From Phallusia mammillata (taxonomy: Eukaryota > Chordata > Ascidiacea > Phlebobranchia > Ascidiidae): a stretch of DNA of 64,000 nt. A program made the translations under genes and the position numbers. The notes below the pieces were generated by a model that worked only from the letters and a program-made list of their open reading frames with translations, was not told where the DNA came from and did no database searches. Positions 23,813 to 37,300 of the stretch are shown here, piece by piece. Positions within the stretch are counted from its first letter, which is position 1. Every line of letters begins with the position of its first letter. The stretch lies in assembly GCA_003260075.1 (NCBI GenBank), contig QLIY01000447.1, forward strand, positions 63,225-127,224. The letters run 5' to 3'.

Positions 23813-25958
23813 TATCATTCTCCACTAACGCACCAAAAAGTTCTATTGTTATGCTTGTATTTGCAAATAAAAACCTTTGCAGTCACAAACGATCATTTGT
23901 AGACAGTTTGGGCTTGGGCAGGGTCAACTAGGCATGGTAGCTGAAGAATTAAGTTTAAGGAAACGGTAAATCAATTTGCTGGAAGTCAGCCTTGTCACGT
24001 GACCATGGCATGTGGCTTGTACAAGTCTGTAGGGACATGATTGTTTCCTGATTAACATGGCGACTGGTAACAGTCAAATGTTCCGTCAGCACACGATACC
24101 CAATTAACGTTTCGTCTTTTGACAAAAATACAGCGCGACCACCACGCATAACAGTAACGCAATTTGCATTCGACTGCCTAAGAAAACGAGCTGTGTTCCG
24201 GGGGGGCCACGGGCGTAGATTCACAAGAAACACCCAATAAAGTCATTTCACTTTAACTTTATTCCCGAACCCCCCCCCCAAACAAAACACGTTTGCATTT
24301 AGTGTTTAGGCGGCTGCACCGATTTTTTAGTGATTGTGTGACAAAAATACAGCCTACCTTTCATATTTCGCAAAAGTTTAAACACTACCGGCAAAATTAG
24401 AAATTTCACCACTGTGGGATTATTACTTTTTATAACACCTCAAAAAAAGGTGGAGGTACTCATTGTTCTATACCATGACAAAAACAATTCGTCGATTGAC
24501 GTGCACTATTGCATAGTAGATAACGTATTTTTTCCTGACTGCACTGAAACAAACCCCAAGGGCAAAGAAAGGCACACGCGTACTATCGCGAATTGATATG
24601 ATTTTTCCCTGACAATTGTAGCAAACGACTCTTGCTTCAAAACTACGTTTTGCCTACTGTTTTCGTCACTAAACGAAATTTTCGTCACTACACCTGTGAT
24701 TTTGAGTCAATGTTTGCAAAAGTATTTAGAAAAACTGTTCCAATCTAGCAAATGTGTTTTAAGTAGGTGTTTAAGCAAGTCTACTTAGGATTTTTGACTC
24801 TCCTTAGGCGTTTTTACTGATTAAGCAACATGATTTATAATATGTCTGCAAATGTTTAAATTTGCTTTGATTAATTAGTACATACAAGCAATCTATTCAT
24901 AACATAAATTGAATATATACTTATGTCCTGAAATGCAAGAGAGTTTGTGCATTCTGAATGCATTTAAGATGTTTTACCAATTGCTATTTGTGAATGGTGT
25001 TCCCCAAAAGCTTTAGCATTTCAAAACTCAGCAACAAACTGTTGGCTGTGTGCCAGCACAAACCGAAACTGCAACTTGAAGACAAAAGAAAAGCACACTT
25101 GACAATGAAAAGCTCTGAATCTTTGAGTTTATTCAAGTATAAATAAGTTTGGTCTGGATATATGCAATTCCTTGGTATGTATCAGTAACTAATTTTCAAT
25201 AATGAGAGCTACTATGCAACATAACAGAGTAATGGAGTGATTCTGCTGTGATAGCGTGGAAAGTGTTGAAGAAATGTCCCGAAAAATTATTTGCAGGTTT
25301 TTATAATCTCCAGTAACAGTGATTTAGCCCCAACGAGCTGTGTAGTGTGTGAGTGGTCACACCGTAAACAATATATTGCAAAGTGTACTGCAGTTGGACA
25401 AAACAAGGCAGACAAACGTTTAAAGGTCAAAACATGCAGTAACACTTGAAATGGGCAGAAATAGAATACACAAGAATTGTCCTCAAAGATACATGGTCTC
25501 ACTGATGCTGCTGTTCCCATAAAATGAACACTGTAAATACATAAAAGTAAACCTGTTAGCAAACAACATGGAAACCCATTTTATTCCTTGGTACACTATG
25601 CACAGTTTTAATAAATCTGAGCAAAAAAGTCAATATTTGTGTATGAAACATGGCTATGTTTCGACAATTACGTTTGTCATTACTTAGGTTTCAGAATAGT
25701 CATGTTTTGTACATAAATATTGGCTCTGATTTTTTGCCCAAATTTTATTCCTATATTTCATATTTTATTTTTATTTCCTTCAAATACATCCGGAAACCAA
25801 ACAAGGGCTTTGTGGAGTTGTATTTTCCCCTAATGTTGGTAAACAAGTTAAAATGCATATATATTGTACCAATTTGGTAACACAGTTAAAAGCTTGTAAT
25901 CATTATTATATTTGGAAGTGCAAAATAGTAAAAAACAAAACTTGATTTCAGCTTAAAT
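23813..25958. other. No recognisable gene
   Basis: AT-rich with scattered short frames. The minus frame 23955-24233 lacks family resemblance. One poly-C run (24271-24279) occurs. Confidence 0.4.
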
Positions 25959-26247
25959 CAGGGGTGGGCAACCTTTATCACTGTGGGGCCAAATACAATT
26001 GCAATAATTAGATCACGGGCCGCACCTTTATATGACACAAGGTGATTTTACTTCGTTGCATACCAAAAATACCTTACTACAAGTAAAATTCGCATTTGAT
26101 TATCGCAGCATATCGCCAGTTCGCAGAAAAATAGCACCAGGCGCAGTAATTTGCTCAAAAATACATAATAATTGGACTCGTTTGCCAGTACATTTGAAAT
26201 CCAAGTGTCTCTGCAGGCCGTACAACCTTTAATCAAGCCCACCCCTG
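25959..26247. mobile_element. hAT-type MITE downstream of profilin
   Basis: It has ends caggggtgggcaacc and gcccacccctg, with perfect 8-bp duplications gcttaaat at 25951-25958 and 26248-26255. It is 289 bp and non-coding. It lies about 350 bp beyond the profilin stop codon. Confidence 0.95.
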
Positions 26248-26600
26248 GCTTAAATGGTTCAAACATCTGCATCACAGACACAGACAAAGTAAGAGGCCAC
26301 CATCTTAATGTACATGTGTTCGAAACTATGATAATAAATTTAACAATAACCATTTTTAACATGGTTTTAGACACTTGTTTATCATATATATATAACAACA
26401 ATGTTTTGCCAGACACCAAATACAAAACCTAAGTGTTATTTGACTAGTTTAAGTCATGTCATAACAAGGTTGTACTAAACTAAAAATGCAAACATAATGA
26501 TTGAAACAACACAACCAATTAAATGTTAATTGCAAGACAAATGGGAGTTGCAATTATCCATCAGCTTTTTTTATTGAAGTATAAAAAGTTGTCCTACTTG

Positions 26601-29600
26601 TTAAGCATAATTGTTGGCTGCCAAGTGGTCTTTGACTGCTCCTGCAGCGGCAAAACAATCTTGAACGCTTGTTCCGTCATTTCCGACTATAACCAAGCCA
26701 TCTAAAAAGAAAAAAAATATATCGTTTTGGTATTGTGAAACCATTTGTCTTTGTTGCCTGATGTCATACTGTATTTCAGCTTAAACTAGAAGGGTGGCTT
26801 AGCACATTTTGTTGTTGCATTTACACTAAAACCTATTTTAAAACATTAATATATTTCCTATGCTTATTTTGTATTGGGTCCCGTATTAGTCATCGTCTTT
26901 TATAACCTTAGTCGTTTCTGCAGGGAAAAACTCATGGGTCCTCACACATGCAAAGTTGAAAATAATGCATTTCATCAGATATCAGATAACCATGAGAAAG
27001 CCGGGTGTTGTAAGGTAAAACACAGTGATCGGCACTGGGTTTTTGAAAAGTTCATTTATTTTAGGGGGCTAGTTGAGTAAATGTTGGAGCTACATGGTAA
27101 AACACATAAATCGAAACCTACAAATAGCATATTCCACATGCTACCCAAATTTTAGCCAATTCTGAAACTGTTCAAAAAAACTCACCCATTTTAGGGGGCT
27201 AGTGGGGTGAAATTGGGGCTACATGGTTAAACACAACAATCAGCTCGTATGAATGGTTAATTCTGCAAGTTGTCTAAATTTCAGTCAATTCCGACATTGT
27301 TTATAAAACTGACCCATTTTAGAGGGCTAGTAGGGTAACTAATGGGGTGTGACACACAAACTAAACAAATATGAAACCTCAAAAACTCAATTAATAGTTC
27401 TGCAAAATTTCAGCCCAATCCGCCATTGTTTACAATTTCGACTACAAGAGGTGTTCTGAGCAACAGCCGTTAATGTTTTTGACATCATAGGGCTGTTAAC
27501 AACCTCCTAACTGCCAAGGCGCAAAAACGTCGACCAAGCAGTTTCCAGAAAGCCTTAACAGTTGTATTTCAGACATTATAAATTAAAAAGGCATTTTTAA
27601 TTAATTAACAACAACGTTTCCCCCAATTTATATTTAACTTATGTATTGCTCCTGGAGTATATGTGTAAAAATTAAATAAGCTATGCGGTGACAAAAAATC
27701 ATTCTCAACTGTGTTCTGCGATGCCTATAAGTTCACCTTCAGTCGTCATAAGGCAGCCAACTTATCAATGACCGTTTAATGACTTTTTATTGCGTCTTGG
27801 GAAAACGCCCAGTTTTTTTACATTTGTAAATCAACAATGTTTGCCTGAAATGTACAAATCCGAAGTATCGTTTTAATCACTTCTAAGGTATATAACCTTT
27901 GCTAAACCTGAAAATATGTGTGCTAACTTCTCAAAAACCACATAGCATTGCTGCGCTGAAGTCTAATCTTTAAAAAGACTGGTAAAACGCCCGTCCATGT
28001 GTCAAACAGCGTTCTCCCGCTATGCATAAATTGCCCAGTGAATTACTCCCTTGGGCTTTACAGTCCACACATATTATGGGTTGTAATGGTAATCATTTGG
28101 ATATTGAGCCAAAAAACACTCAATGAGTAACCCAGTGCAAACATTTTTACAATTTTTTTAGCACAGATAAGGGGCTTGCATTTCTGACCTAAAGGCTTGG
28201 AAAAACTAAAAATGATATTTTCGGGGTTAAAAGGGTGAAATATGGGCTAATCCAATCAAAAGTTAGAAATATATTCAGAATACCTTACATTGCACAAATG
28301 GGACCGTCTCACAAAATTTTATGGGATCAGCGAATCGGTTAGCATTACTGGTTACTGTCAATGGACTTTTTGTAACAAAACCGACTGGTTAGCATTACTG
28401 GTTACTGTCAATGGATTTTTGTAACAGAATCGGCTGAATTACTGGTTACTGTCAATGGACTTTTTGTAACAGAACCGGCTAAAAATATGAATTTTGTAAT
28501 AGAACCGGCTGACAAAAATTTTGAATCCCACCACTGGGTTGAATAGCTAGGTCATTTGAGTCAAACTTCAGGAGGATCAAATTTGGATCTAACATCTATG
28601 TAAATTTGAATAACTTTCAATCGTTCCTTCTTGAACAAAAACATAGAACAAACCAACGTTAGACAAAAACTAATATTTTAGGGTTAAAGGGGTAAAAAAT
28701 GGGTGAATCCTATTAAAAGTTAGAAAATTCTATACCTTACATTGCACCAACCAACAAAGCATGAAACTCTTACATTATGTACTTAGGTCAGTACAGCCGT
28801 TTTGAAAAAAATGTTTTAGGGGACAGTGGGTGAACCGCTTGGTCATTTAGGATCAAACACTCTTTTATAAGCGCAGTACAAATCTGCGTTAGACAGAAAA
28901 AAGAAACAAAAATACGGACAAAAACAGTATGTAATACTTACAAGCTTTCACAGCTTCCTTGAAAACAAGAGATACAGTGCCTTTTCTCAGCCCAACCAAA
29001 CCATCTTCAATACGAATTACAAAAAACTTTTCGCCATTGATAACAATGCCTTTGCCTGGCGCAAAGTCTTTGATTGAAGTTAATTTTTGTTTCTGCAATA
29101 TAAAATATCACATTTTGTTAAATATGTCAGCAAATGAAAGTTGCAGTGTTCCCCCAAACTTTGTTTATTCTTAAGTAATTAGTCGAAATCAGCTTGTTGT
29201 AAATCACAAGTTGTTTTGAAAATATTTACGTGTAAGGTCACAACCAAAAATGGGAGTTCTTTTTATCACATTATATAAGTTCAAATAGCTCTGGGGCCTA
29301 GTGAAAATATGAATGGTACTCCACACATACATAAATATGTATTGTTGATTTCAATGCTTGTCTAATGTGTTTTCGTTTGCATGCTTTGCACTAGGTAAAA
29401 GAAGAACCACAAAGCGACCTTAATAATGAAACAAAAATGGGTTTAGCCAGGCTATTTGTGTGCATAGTTTGTTTTAAAACAGTTAAAAAATGAGCCTGAC
29501 AAATTTTCATGGCAAATTAGAAATGTATACATAAGAATTGGCATAACAAAACATTCTTAAGCATGTTAACAACGTGTATATGTAAATGTTGATTCATGCT

Positions 29601-30045
29601 GACCTTGAGGTCATAAAAATGTGTGCAACTTTGTACCAACACTAAACTAAAAAGCTTGTTTTATGAACAAGCAAAAGTCAGTTGCTGTTTTGCAACATAA
29701 ATTAACCAAGTGAAGCACCTGAAAATGGCATATTTTTTTGAACTGTTTATATCTGCCATAGAAGTAATTTTCAATCATTTTACTATTTCTTCTTGACAAA
29801 ACTACCGAAAATAATTTACATTAGACCTAAATGAAACCAATATGTGCCCTCATCAGACGGAAAATAATGATGACAACAAAAGTATAGCACTTCTAACCAC
29901 TTACATCCAACGTTACTGGGGGACTTGAATTAGGTTGAACATCGCACCAGATTTGACCGTCGGGACCATACAAAATTGCTTCAGCAATTTGAGGTTGCAC
30001 TTTACTGTTACATAAACATGTGTTTACAGTTTGATCCCAAGACAT
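26601..30045 (-). CDS. PFN: Profilin, complete, three exons
   Basis: Exons 30045-29905, 29092-28942 and 26701-26601 join in phases 0 and 1 to 130 residues plus a TAA stop. The length is typical of profilins. The protein starts MSWDQTVNTC, has AILYGPDGQIWC in the first exon, KGIVINGEKFFVIRIEDG and GLRKGTVSLVF in the second, and GLVIVGNDGTSVQDCF and KDHLAANNYA in the third. Trp3, Trp33, His123 and Tyr129 fall where the poly-proline groove aromatic residues lie. Profilins bind G-actin and proline-rich proteins such as formins and promote actin filament growth in the cytoplasm. All splice sites are GT/AG (donors GTAAGT twice). An AATAAA-type signal on the minus strand lies at about 26575-26570, just after the stop. 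Introns of 812 bp and 2.2 kb hold repeats. It is head-to-head with the Kelch gene, 1.3 kb apart. Confidence 0.95.
27030..27450. repeat. Degenerate tandem repeat in profilin intron 2
   Basis: About three units of ~110 bp, each with ttttagggggctag, a ggggtgaaat-like stretch, a tacatgg, and an ending like tttcag.caattccgac.ttgtttat. They are clearly diverged from one another, so the repeat is old. Confidence 0.65.
28320..28530. repeat. MITE-derived short repeats in profilin intron 2
   Basis: ggttactgtcaatggac, tttttgtaacagaaccggct and close variants occur three times in a row, ending in gaatcccaccactgg. The same motifs form the complete MITE at 31098-31237, so this is an internally expanded relative lacking an obvious left end. 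Confidence 0.7.
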
Positions 30046-31097
30046 TGTACAATTTGGTTGCGAAAATTAAAAATAAATACCAGTGTATCTGTGAAGAAGT
30101 AAGTATAATTAGAATAATGACTTTGCATGTATTGCCATTGTACACCACAAAGTGTTTGGTACCACCCTCCATACACGTGAAAAAATTAATCCCCAAAGTG
30201 GTTTAACACTGTTAAAGGTTTTGTACGGTTTTTTAATTGGAATGCCTATTATCCCTTAAACCGAAAACAAATTTTCCGGATTTGGGAACGTAAAAAGCAC
30301 ATTTTTTAAAAAGAAACATTTCACTGTGAAGCGTAAACCATAAAAAAACACTAAAGCCCATAATACAAGTGCAGAACTTGTTATAACTATCGATAAGGCT
30401 TGATAAAACAAAATGTTTTAAAACCGATACGGTGAATAAAACGACAACACAACAGTACTTTTGAAAACTTAATGTAAAAACAGTAACATTATAAACTCTG
30501 ATTTTTGCGAAACAATGATATTTTCCTAGAATCCCAACCCAAAGAACGATATACAATAACAGTCTTGTTGCGTATTTAATCCAAACAACGAACCGTTCTC
30601 GCCGGTTGCCGCTGCCGGCGTCTAAAGTTTTCATATGTCGGTGCTGCCCCTCCCACAAGAAGAGAAAAAAAGCGAAGCAAATGCGGAAATAAGTAACATA
30701 CGCATCAGAGCGTATCAGAATTTTTACGTCACCCTTAAGATTAATATTGCTTTGTTCAATTTAGATCATAAAACACGAAAAAAACTAGCAGTTTAAAGTT
30801 TAAACACTGCTTGGTCGGATCTAAGAATAGACAAGAAAAAGAAAATACACAATTGTTTAGTTTACAGTGATTCATTTTAGTTTTGGGGGAGACTCAAACA
30901 ACGATGTTGACTTTTATTTGAAGGCCACTCTGTTACCACAGCTCCGTTGCACCATCTAGCAACGTATGTTTCTCTGGATATACCACCAACAGTCGTGTTT
31001 TTGGCAAGTTAAAACAGGCTTAAAATCCAATGCTTGTCCCCTATTCAACATAATAATTCACAAAGCAAAATTGTAATACGGTACAGTAACTTCAATT
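30046..31097. other. Head-to-head intergenic region between profilin and the Kelch gene
   Basis: No coding exon found. The minus frame at 30233-30658 has no family resemblance and would precede the profilin start. It may contain a shared or bidirectional promoter, but no core element was identified with confidence. Confidence 0.45.
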
Positions 31098-31237
31098 CAG
31101 TGGTGGGATTCAGCCGGTTCGCACCGGTTCTACAGAAGCTACTGGTTACTGTCAATGGACTTTTTGTAACAGAACCGGCTATCAAATATGAATTTTGTGA
31201 TAGAACCGGCTGACAAAACATTTGAATGGCACCACAG
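31098..31237. mobile_element. 140-bp hAT-type MITE
   Basis: It has ends cagtggtgggattc and gaatggcaccacag, and perfect 8-bp target duplications cttcaatt at 31090-31097 and 31238-31245. The interior shares ggttactgtcaatggac with the repeats in profilin intron 2. It lies about 100 bp upstream of the Kelch start codon. Confidence 0.93.
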
Positions 31238-31341
31238 CTTCAATTTATGGTTTTTCAGTAGACAATAAATGTGTTGTTACATCACAGGGCTTTATTGTCA
31301 CCGAGTGAGCAGCCACAGCAAAACATGCAGTAATTCCAAAA

Positions 31342-34300
31342 ATGCAGCAGATTGGCGTAGAAACATGTACGGCATGGAGAGACTGCGACTCTATCAGCCA
31401 CAAACATTGCGTCACGAATTGGCGCAACCTTGTTCGCCTTTGGAGGGCCCAAAAGCTCTGTGACGTCACAATTAATGTAAATGGATGTCGATTTCAGTGT
31501 CATGGTATTGTACCGGCTTCTGCCAGTCCGTTTTTTCGCGAGGCATTCTGCAAAAAAGTAGAGATGTCAGCTACAAATTCGTTTCTCTGCGACAAGGAAG
31601 TTATAGTGGACTTCATGAGTGAAGAAATATTTTCCCATGTAAGTTGACTAAATTACTCTAGCATGTTGTATTTGGCCTTGTAGGGCACTGGTTCTTAAAC
31701 TTCTTGTCTTGTGCAAAAAAAAATTTCAGCCTTAAAGGTATGTCAAAGCCTATGCTATTTACATTTAGCCAGTGGCAAAAGTAAGCCAGAACGGTTTGTT
31801 TCAATAAGTTTTAACTTAAGGGAATTAAAAGTAGCGTCTATATTAGAAATGTTATGTAAAGTGCCTGGGTTATTAGAATATAGATCTCTACGCCCTACGG
31901 TACTTAATCTTAGTGATGTTTTTACGTGGTATTCAATAATACTGTATTTTTTATTCTTGTAACTTTATTATGATTAGGGTTAAATTTGCAGGTTCATATA
32001 AGATCGTTTCCCTGAGTATTTTTTTTTATCACCCAAAACACGTTATTATTTTTGCCTCTTGCCTTGGTTCAGCATAAAAAAGTGAGGTAAGCACTGCTTG
32101 TGAAAAACCATGTCACAAACAAACAATAATTTTTGAACATGTGCTAAGGTCTTGAACTTTATGTACACATCTGATGTCGAAGTTGGACATAGCAACGTGC
32201 GCTCTCTAGTGCTGGCTGCGGCGCGACTGGAAATGCAGGGAATGGTAAATGCTATTATGCGTGAAGTGCTACAATGGGAGTTAACGCCATCAACTGACCA
32301 AACTACCGCTAAGTCGAATGAGAACGTCAGACAGCCACATATAGCCAACAAAAACGTAGAAGTTGAACACAGACGACGACATAAAAATGGCAAGCCCATC
32401 GACAACATTGGTGGGTCCTTATTTCTGATATGTTAAATTGTTCGGTTTTTTTCAGGGGACAATGCTCAAAATTAGTGCGACTTTAAGCTGTCTGTATCAA
32501 TGCTAGTTGTTTTAAATCGTGGTGTGTGATTGTTTTGCGTGGTTTCGAAGGTGACTTCGTTTTAGTTTATCTCTCCAGCAGGTTCCACTGGGTGGGAGTA
32601 AAGTTTTTCGCTCAGGGAAATCACATAACGCCGATATAGGATTCGAACACAACTATGTTAGCACTAAAGGGGGTTATACGACTGCAACCCCCCCCCCCCA
32701 GCAGGTTCCACTGGGTGGGAGTAAAGTTTTTCGCTCAGGGAAATCTAATACGGCCGAGATAGGTTTCGAACCCACAACTATGTGAGCACTAAAGGGGGTT
32801 ATACGACTGCATATTTAATTTTCAACAAATCAAGATAAAAGTTGTTTAAAATGAAAAAAATTCTACGTTAAAGTTTTTTTAGTTTATGCTGAACTTAAAA
32901 CGCACATATAAATCAAGCTTTAAAGCAGTAGTTTCGAACCGGGATGGAGTTCAGTTTATGTTGTGCATGCGGTTTGTAATTAGGCACTTTAGCTTTGCGA
33001 ATATAACCTGTGAGGTTTTTAAAGACCTGATTTTAAAATGTCTTGTATGGTTTAGCATCTGTAGTGTATTGGATAGAAATAAAAATGTATAACCATCAGT
33101 GTGGTGTACAAAAGATCTGATTTTATAATTATCTTTGTGTGGTTTAGCATCTGTAGTTTATTGGAAGGAATAAAAATGTTCTGATCGTTAAGTGAGGAAT
33201 TCGTCAGAGATTGAAATCATTTGCAAGTTTTGTATTTTTCAACGAAGATTGTTGCGGAAGATTTCCCTTTGATGAGTCTTCTGAGGGCGAGGAGCCTTTG
33301 AGCTTTGAAGAACGAAACAGAAGGCGTTCTGTTTCTACAGATAGCAAGATAACTGTTACAGGCATTATGGACGAACTGCGACTACAGGGTGATCTTAAAA
33401 CGCTGGAATTCGTTCGCAGTTTCGCAGCCCGCAACTTTCATGAACTTTCGCAAGCTGATTCCTTTCTGTAAGTGAGTGATTTTGAACTTGTATAATTAAA
33501 CAACCTACACGAATAAAATTGAAAGACTTCCCGCTAACAAATCACGGTATGATTTGAAAACCAAAAACTGAGGTTTTTTAACCAAATCAGTGTTTCATAC
33601 CGGAACAGAAGAGAACGTTATATACCGGAAAAATAAAAAATTGGCTCAATACCGGAACGAAATACCGTTATTTTTTATTCCGGTATTTCGTTTCGGAGAT
33701 TTAACATGAAAAAAGTTGATAAAAATTTCGCGCGGTTGCGCCACAACAAAAAAACTACAGCTCCAACAGACTTTAAGTGACAAAAGTTGTGTGTTGCAAT
33801 TTTTTTTGTTCGCTTAGGAGTTGTAAAGAGTACAAAGAGATGTTCTTTGGTCAAAACCGAAATACCGAAATATAATATACCGTTATAAATTAATTTCGGT
33901 CAGACCGGGACGAACTGAAAATATCGTTACCCCAGGACAAAAATAAAAATAATTCGCACATAACGAACACCGTTATTTCGTTTCGTTACGTTCCGGTACA
34001 AAAAACTGTTTAAAATCCCAAAATTGGTAGAGAAACAAGTCAAGTATATCGTGCCAACTCTATCTTACTTCATGTTTTCTTTTGAATGTTGCTTTGTGCC
34101 CAAATTCAATATGTTGATTTGTCTTTGATTTAGAGAAACATCAGTTCATACTGTGGCGTGCTTGCTTGATGACGAACGACTGAATATTGACGAGTTCAAA
34201 GTGTTCACCGCGCTTTGTAGGCCCCCCCCCCTACTGTGGCGTGCTTGCTTGATGACGAACGACTGAATATTGACGAGTTTAAAGTGTTCACCGCCCTTTG

Positions 34301-37300
34301 CAGATGGCTTGAAGCTGATCCCATGCATTTGGTTCATGCCCCGTATCTACTTTCAAAGGTACCGGGCACTCAATCGTTTAATTTTTTTGCAGAAATGTTT
34401 TTTACAACAATGATATTTCTTGGAGGTTTGTAAACCCTGTATTGTATTACTGAGAGTATTGGACTTTTAACAGTCAGCATGGTCATTGACTATTACTGTT
34501 TATGTGAATGTTTATTCTGTTACTACATAAAACAGTTTACTATTTTTTGACCCTGTTTCGACTTTTAACTAAATTTAAACCCCCCCCCCCAACAATGATA
34601 TTTCTTGGAGGTTTGTAAACCCTGTATTGTATTACTGTGAGTGTTTTATACTTAATAGTATTGGACTTTTTAACAGGCAGCATGGTCATTGACGATTACT
34701 GTTTATGCGAATATTTATGTTTATTTTGTTACTACATAAAACAGTTTACTATTTTTTGACCATGTTTCTACTTTTAAACTAAATTTAATCGATTTTAGCT
34801 TCGATTACAACTTCTGTCTCCACAAGAACTGGAAGACAGTGTGGAAACTAAGGACTACCTGATGAGCAAGAAAAAGTGTAGAGTCCTTATACTGGAGGCT
34901 TTTCGATTTCACTGCCTTCGTTCGCGGGCAGCTGGTGACGAACCAAGCTCACGGGAGACCCCTCGTGGGCAAAAACCCAGGGCAGGCACCAGCAGGTAGG
35001 GAACAATCGTTTGGTGGCTACTCGTGGATTTAGGAAAATCTATTTAAAGAAGGCAATTTTAATATAAATGCCCTGTTCTTGACTTGACAAACAATAATCT
35101 AAAGTCCATTCTCAGTTGTACACGTATTTATTGCAACTAATGTACTATGTTGGATTTAAAACATATCTACAATGACTCCCCCCCCCCTTTAATATAAATG
35201 CCCTGTTCTTGACTTGACAAACAATAATCTAAAGTACATTCTCAATTGTACACCTATTTATTGCAACTAATGTACTATGTTGGATTTAAAACATATCTAC
35301 AAGGACCTTGTAGGCTACATACATACCAGTATACCAGAACGCTGTGGGTAACTTTAAATGTGCACGTGGAAATTACAAACCGGTTTAAGTGCAGTATATC
35401 ATTTTTTAAAGTTGTAAGCATACCAGAAATTGGGGCCCAAACCTGCTTTAAAAAAAGCTTGAACCAGACCCAAATGATTGATTTTTCGATGTGAAATAAC
35501 GACACAAATATGGGCTAACCTTGCTGGTTTTAGAAATATGTTATTCTAGTGACGAAAAATAGGCCTACTCATCTAAACAGGGTGTAGCTGATACGCAGCG
35601 TTGTCAGAAAAATAGAAAATGTCGTCAGGTTGTACGCGATCAGTGCAAGGCAGAGAACCACTGGATTAGAGGGCATTGGTATTGATACCGCGCAAAATCC
35701 AGTTACCGACTTTTAAATGGAATATTCTTTTAGACATCCCCCCCCCCAGAAAATGTCGTCAGGTTGTACGCGATCAGTGCAAGGCAGAGAACCACCGGAT
35801 TAGAGGGAATCGGTATTGATACCGCGCAAAACCTAGTAAACAACTTTTAGGTGAAATTTTCTTTTAGACACTACGACTCTGAGGCCGAAGATTGGACGTT
35901 TGGGGAGGACGAAACGGTCATGGTAAAGAAAAATAAGAAGTCGCCGTTATGTCCAGTGAAACCGTGTTCTTGTTGTCCTGACTACATTCTTCTGTCAGGA
36001 GGTGCGTTTTTGCTACATAAGGGTTTCAAGCATATACTGCATTAGGGAAACCTTTTGACGACAAATTTAAATAGTTTTTAAGTACAGTGTGTTTTGTTCA
36101 AACAGTCATTGTGGACTAAATATGTTTTGTTCTGGTCAAACATTGGCTACTTCGGTTTATCGTAAATAACCATTTTCTGGTTTTATTTAAAAACATTTTT
36201 AAGCATTATTTCTGCTTGTGTTGAACATATTTCAACGAATTATACCAACTTATGCTTAAATACAATAACCATGTTACAAAAATACTTAAATTGCAATAAC
36301 AAAAGTATAAATGTAGCATAAAAGTGTAAAAAATTACATTTAGAGTAATAGCAAAGGTAATACACCAAAATCTGAAATTCGATGTGTGAATGTTGGAAAT
36401 AAAAGATAAAAAAAGCTTAAAAAACGATATGGTGGCAATATAAAAAGCTTATGCGATAAATTAAAAGTAACGAAAAATTGTTTCAGGAATCGATATCAAG
36501 GAAAAATCTCCGTGTGAAGGAATTTACAAATACGAGGAACGCGAAAACACGTGGTTAAGATTTGCGAAAATCCCACAACCCAGAAATCATCACGCGGCTG
36601 TTTACTGCAAAGGCGCTTTATATATTATCGGTAAGAACAGTATTGTTATGACAAATTTCCAAAAACCGCCACGCTACTGGTCAAAACAAGCCGCCTAAAA
36701 ACCAAAACTACAAAGTGATGCAAACTCTGACCCAATTATAATTTCATTTAACTACTTGTATTTCAAAATGCATGTAAAAAAATTCTTTATGACAACCCGC
36801 TAATAAACTACTGACCTAGGGGGTTAATTGTAGTAGTCATGGACACTCACAATGTGTCCCTACGAGCCCATTTTGTTTCTGCACCCCCCCCCCCTTTAAA
36901 CAGATTTCAACTAATTATAAAAACTTAAGCTTAAACACATTAACCATGTTACAAAAATATTCAAACTGCAATCACAAAAGTCGAAATCTAACATTAAAGT
37001 GTAAAAAAATACATTTAGACTAATAGCATAGGTACACCAAAATTCGATGTGAAAATGTCAGAAATTAAAGATAAAAAAAGCTAAAAAGACAACGTGGTTA
37101 TAATATGACAAGCTTAATTGCGATTTAAATTTAAAAGTAACTTAAAAAACTAAAAGTTAAAAAATATTTCAGGAATCGACATCAAGGAAAAATCTCCGTG
37201 TGAAGGAATTTACAAATACGAGGAACGCGAGAACACGTGGTTAAGATTTGCAAAAATTCCACAACCCAGAAATCATCACGCGGCTGTTTATTGCAAAGGC

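Noticed and set aside
30233-30658. 141-residue minus-strand frame upstream of profilin
   Set aside because: Low-complexity hydrophobic composition, no family match, and profilin has a clear start codon downstream.
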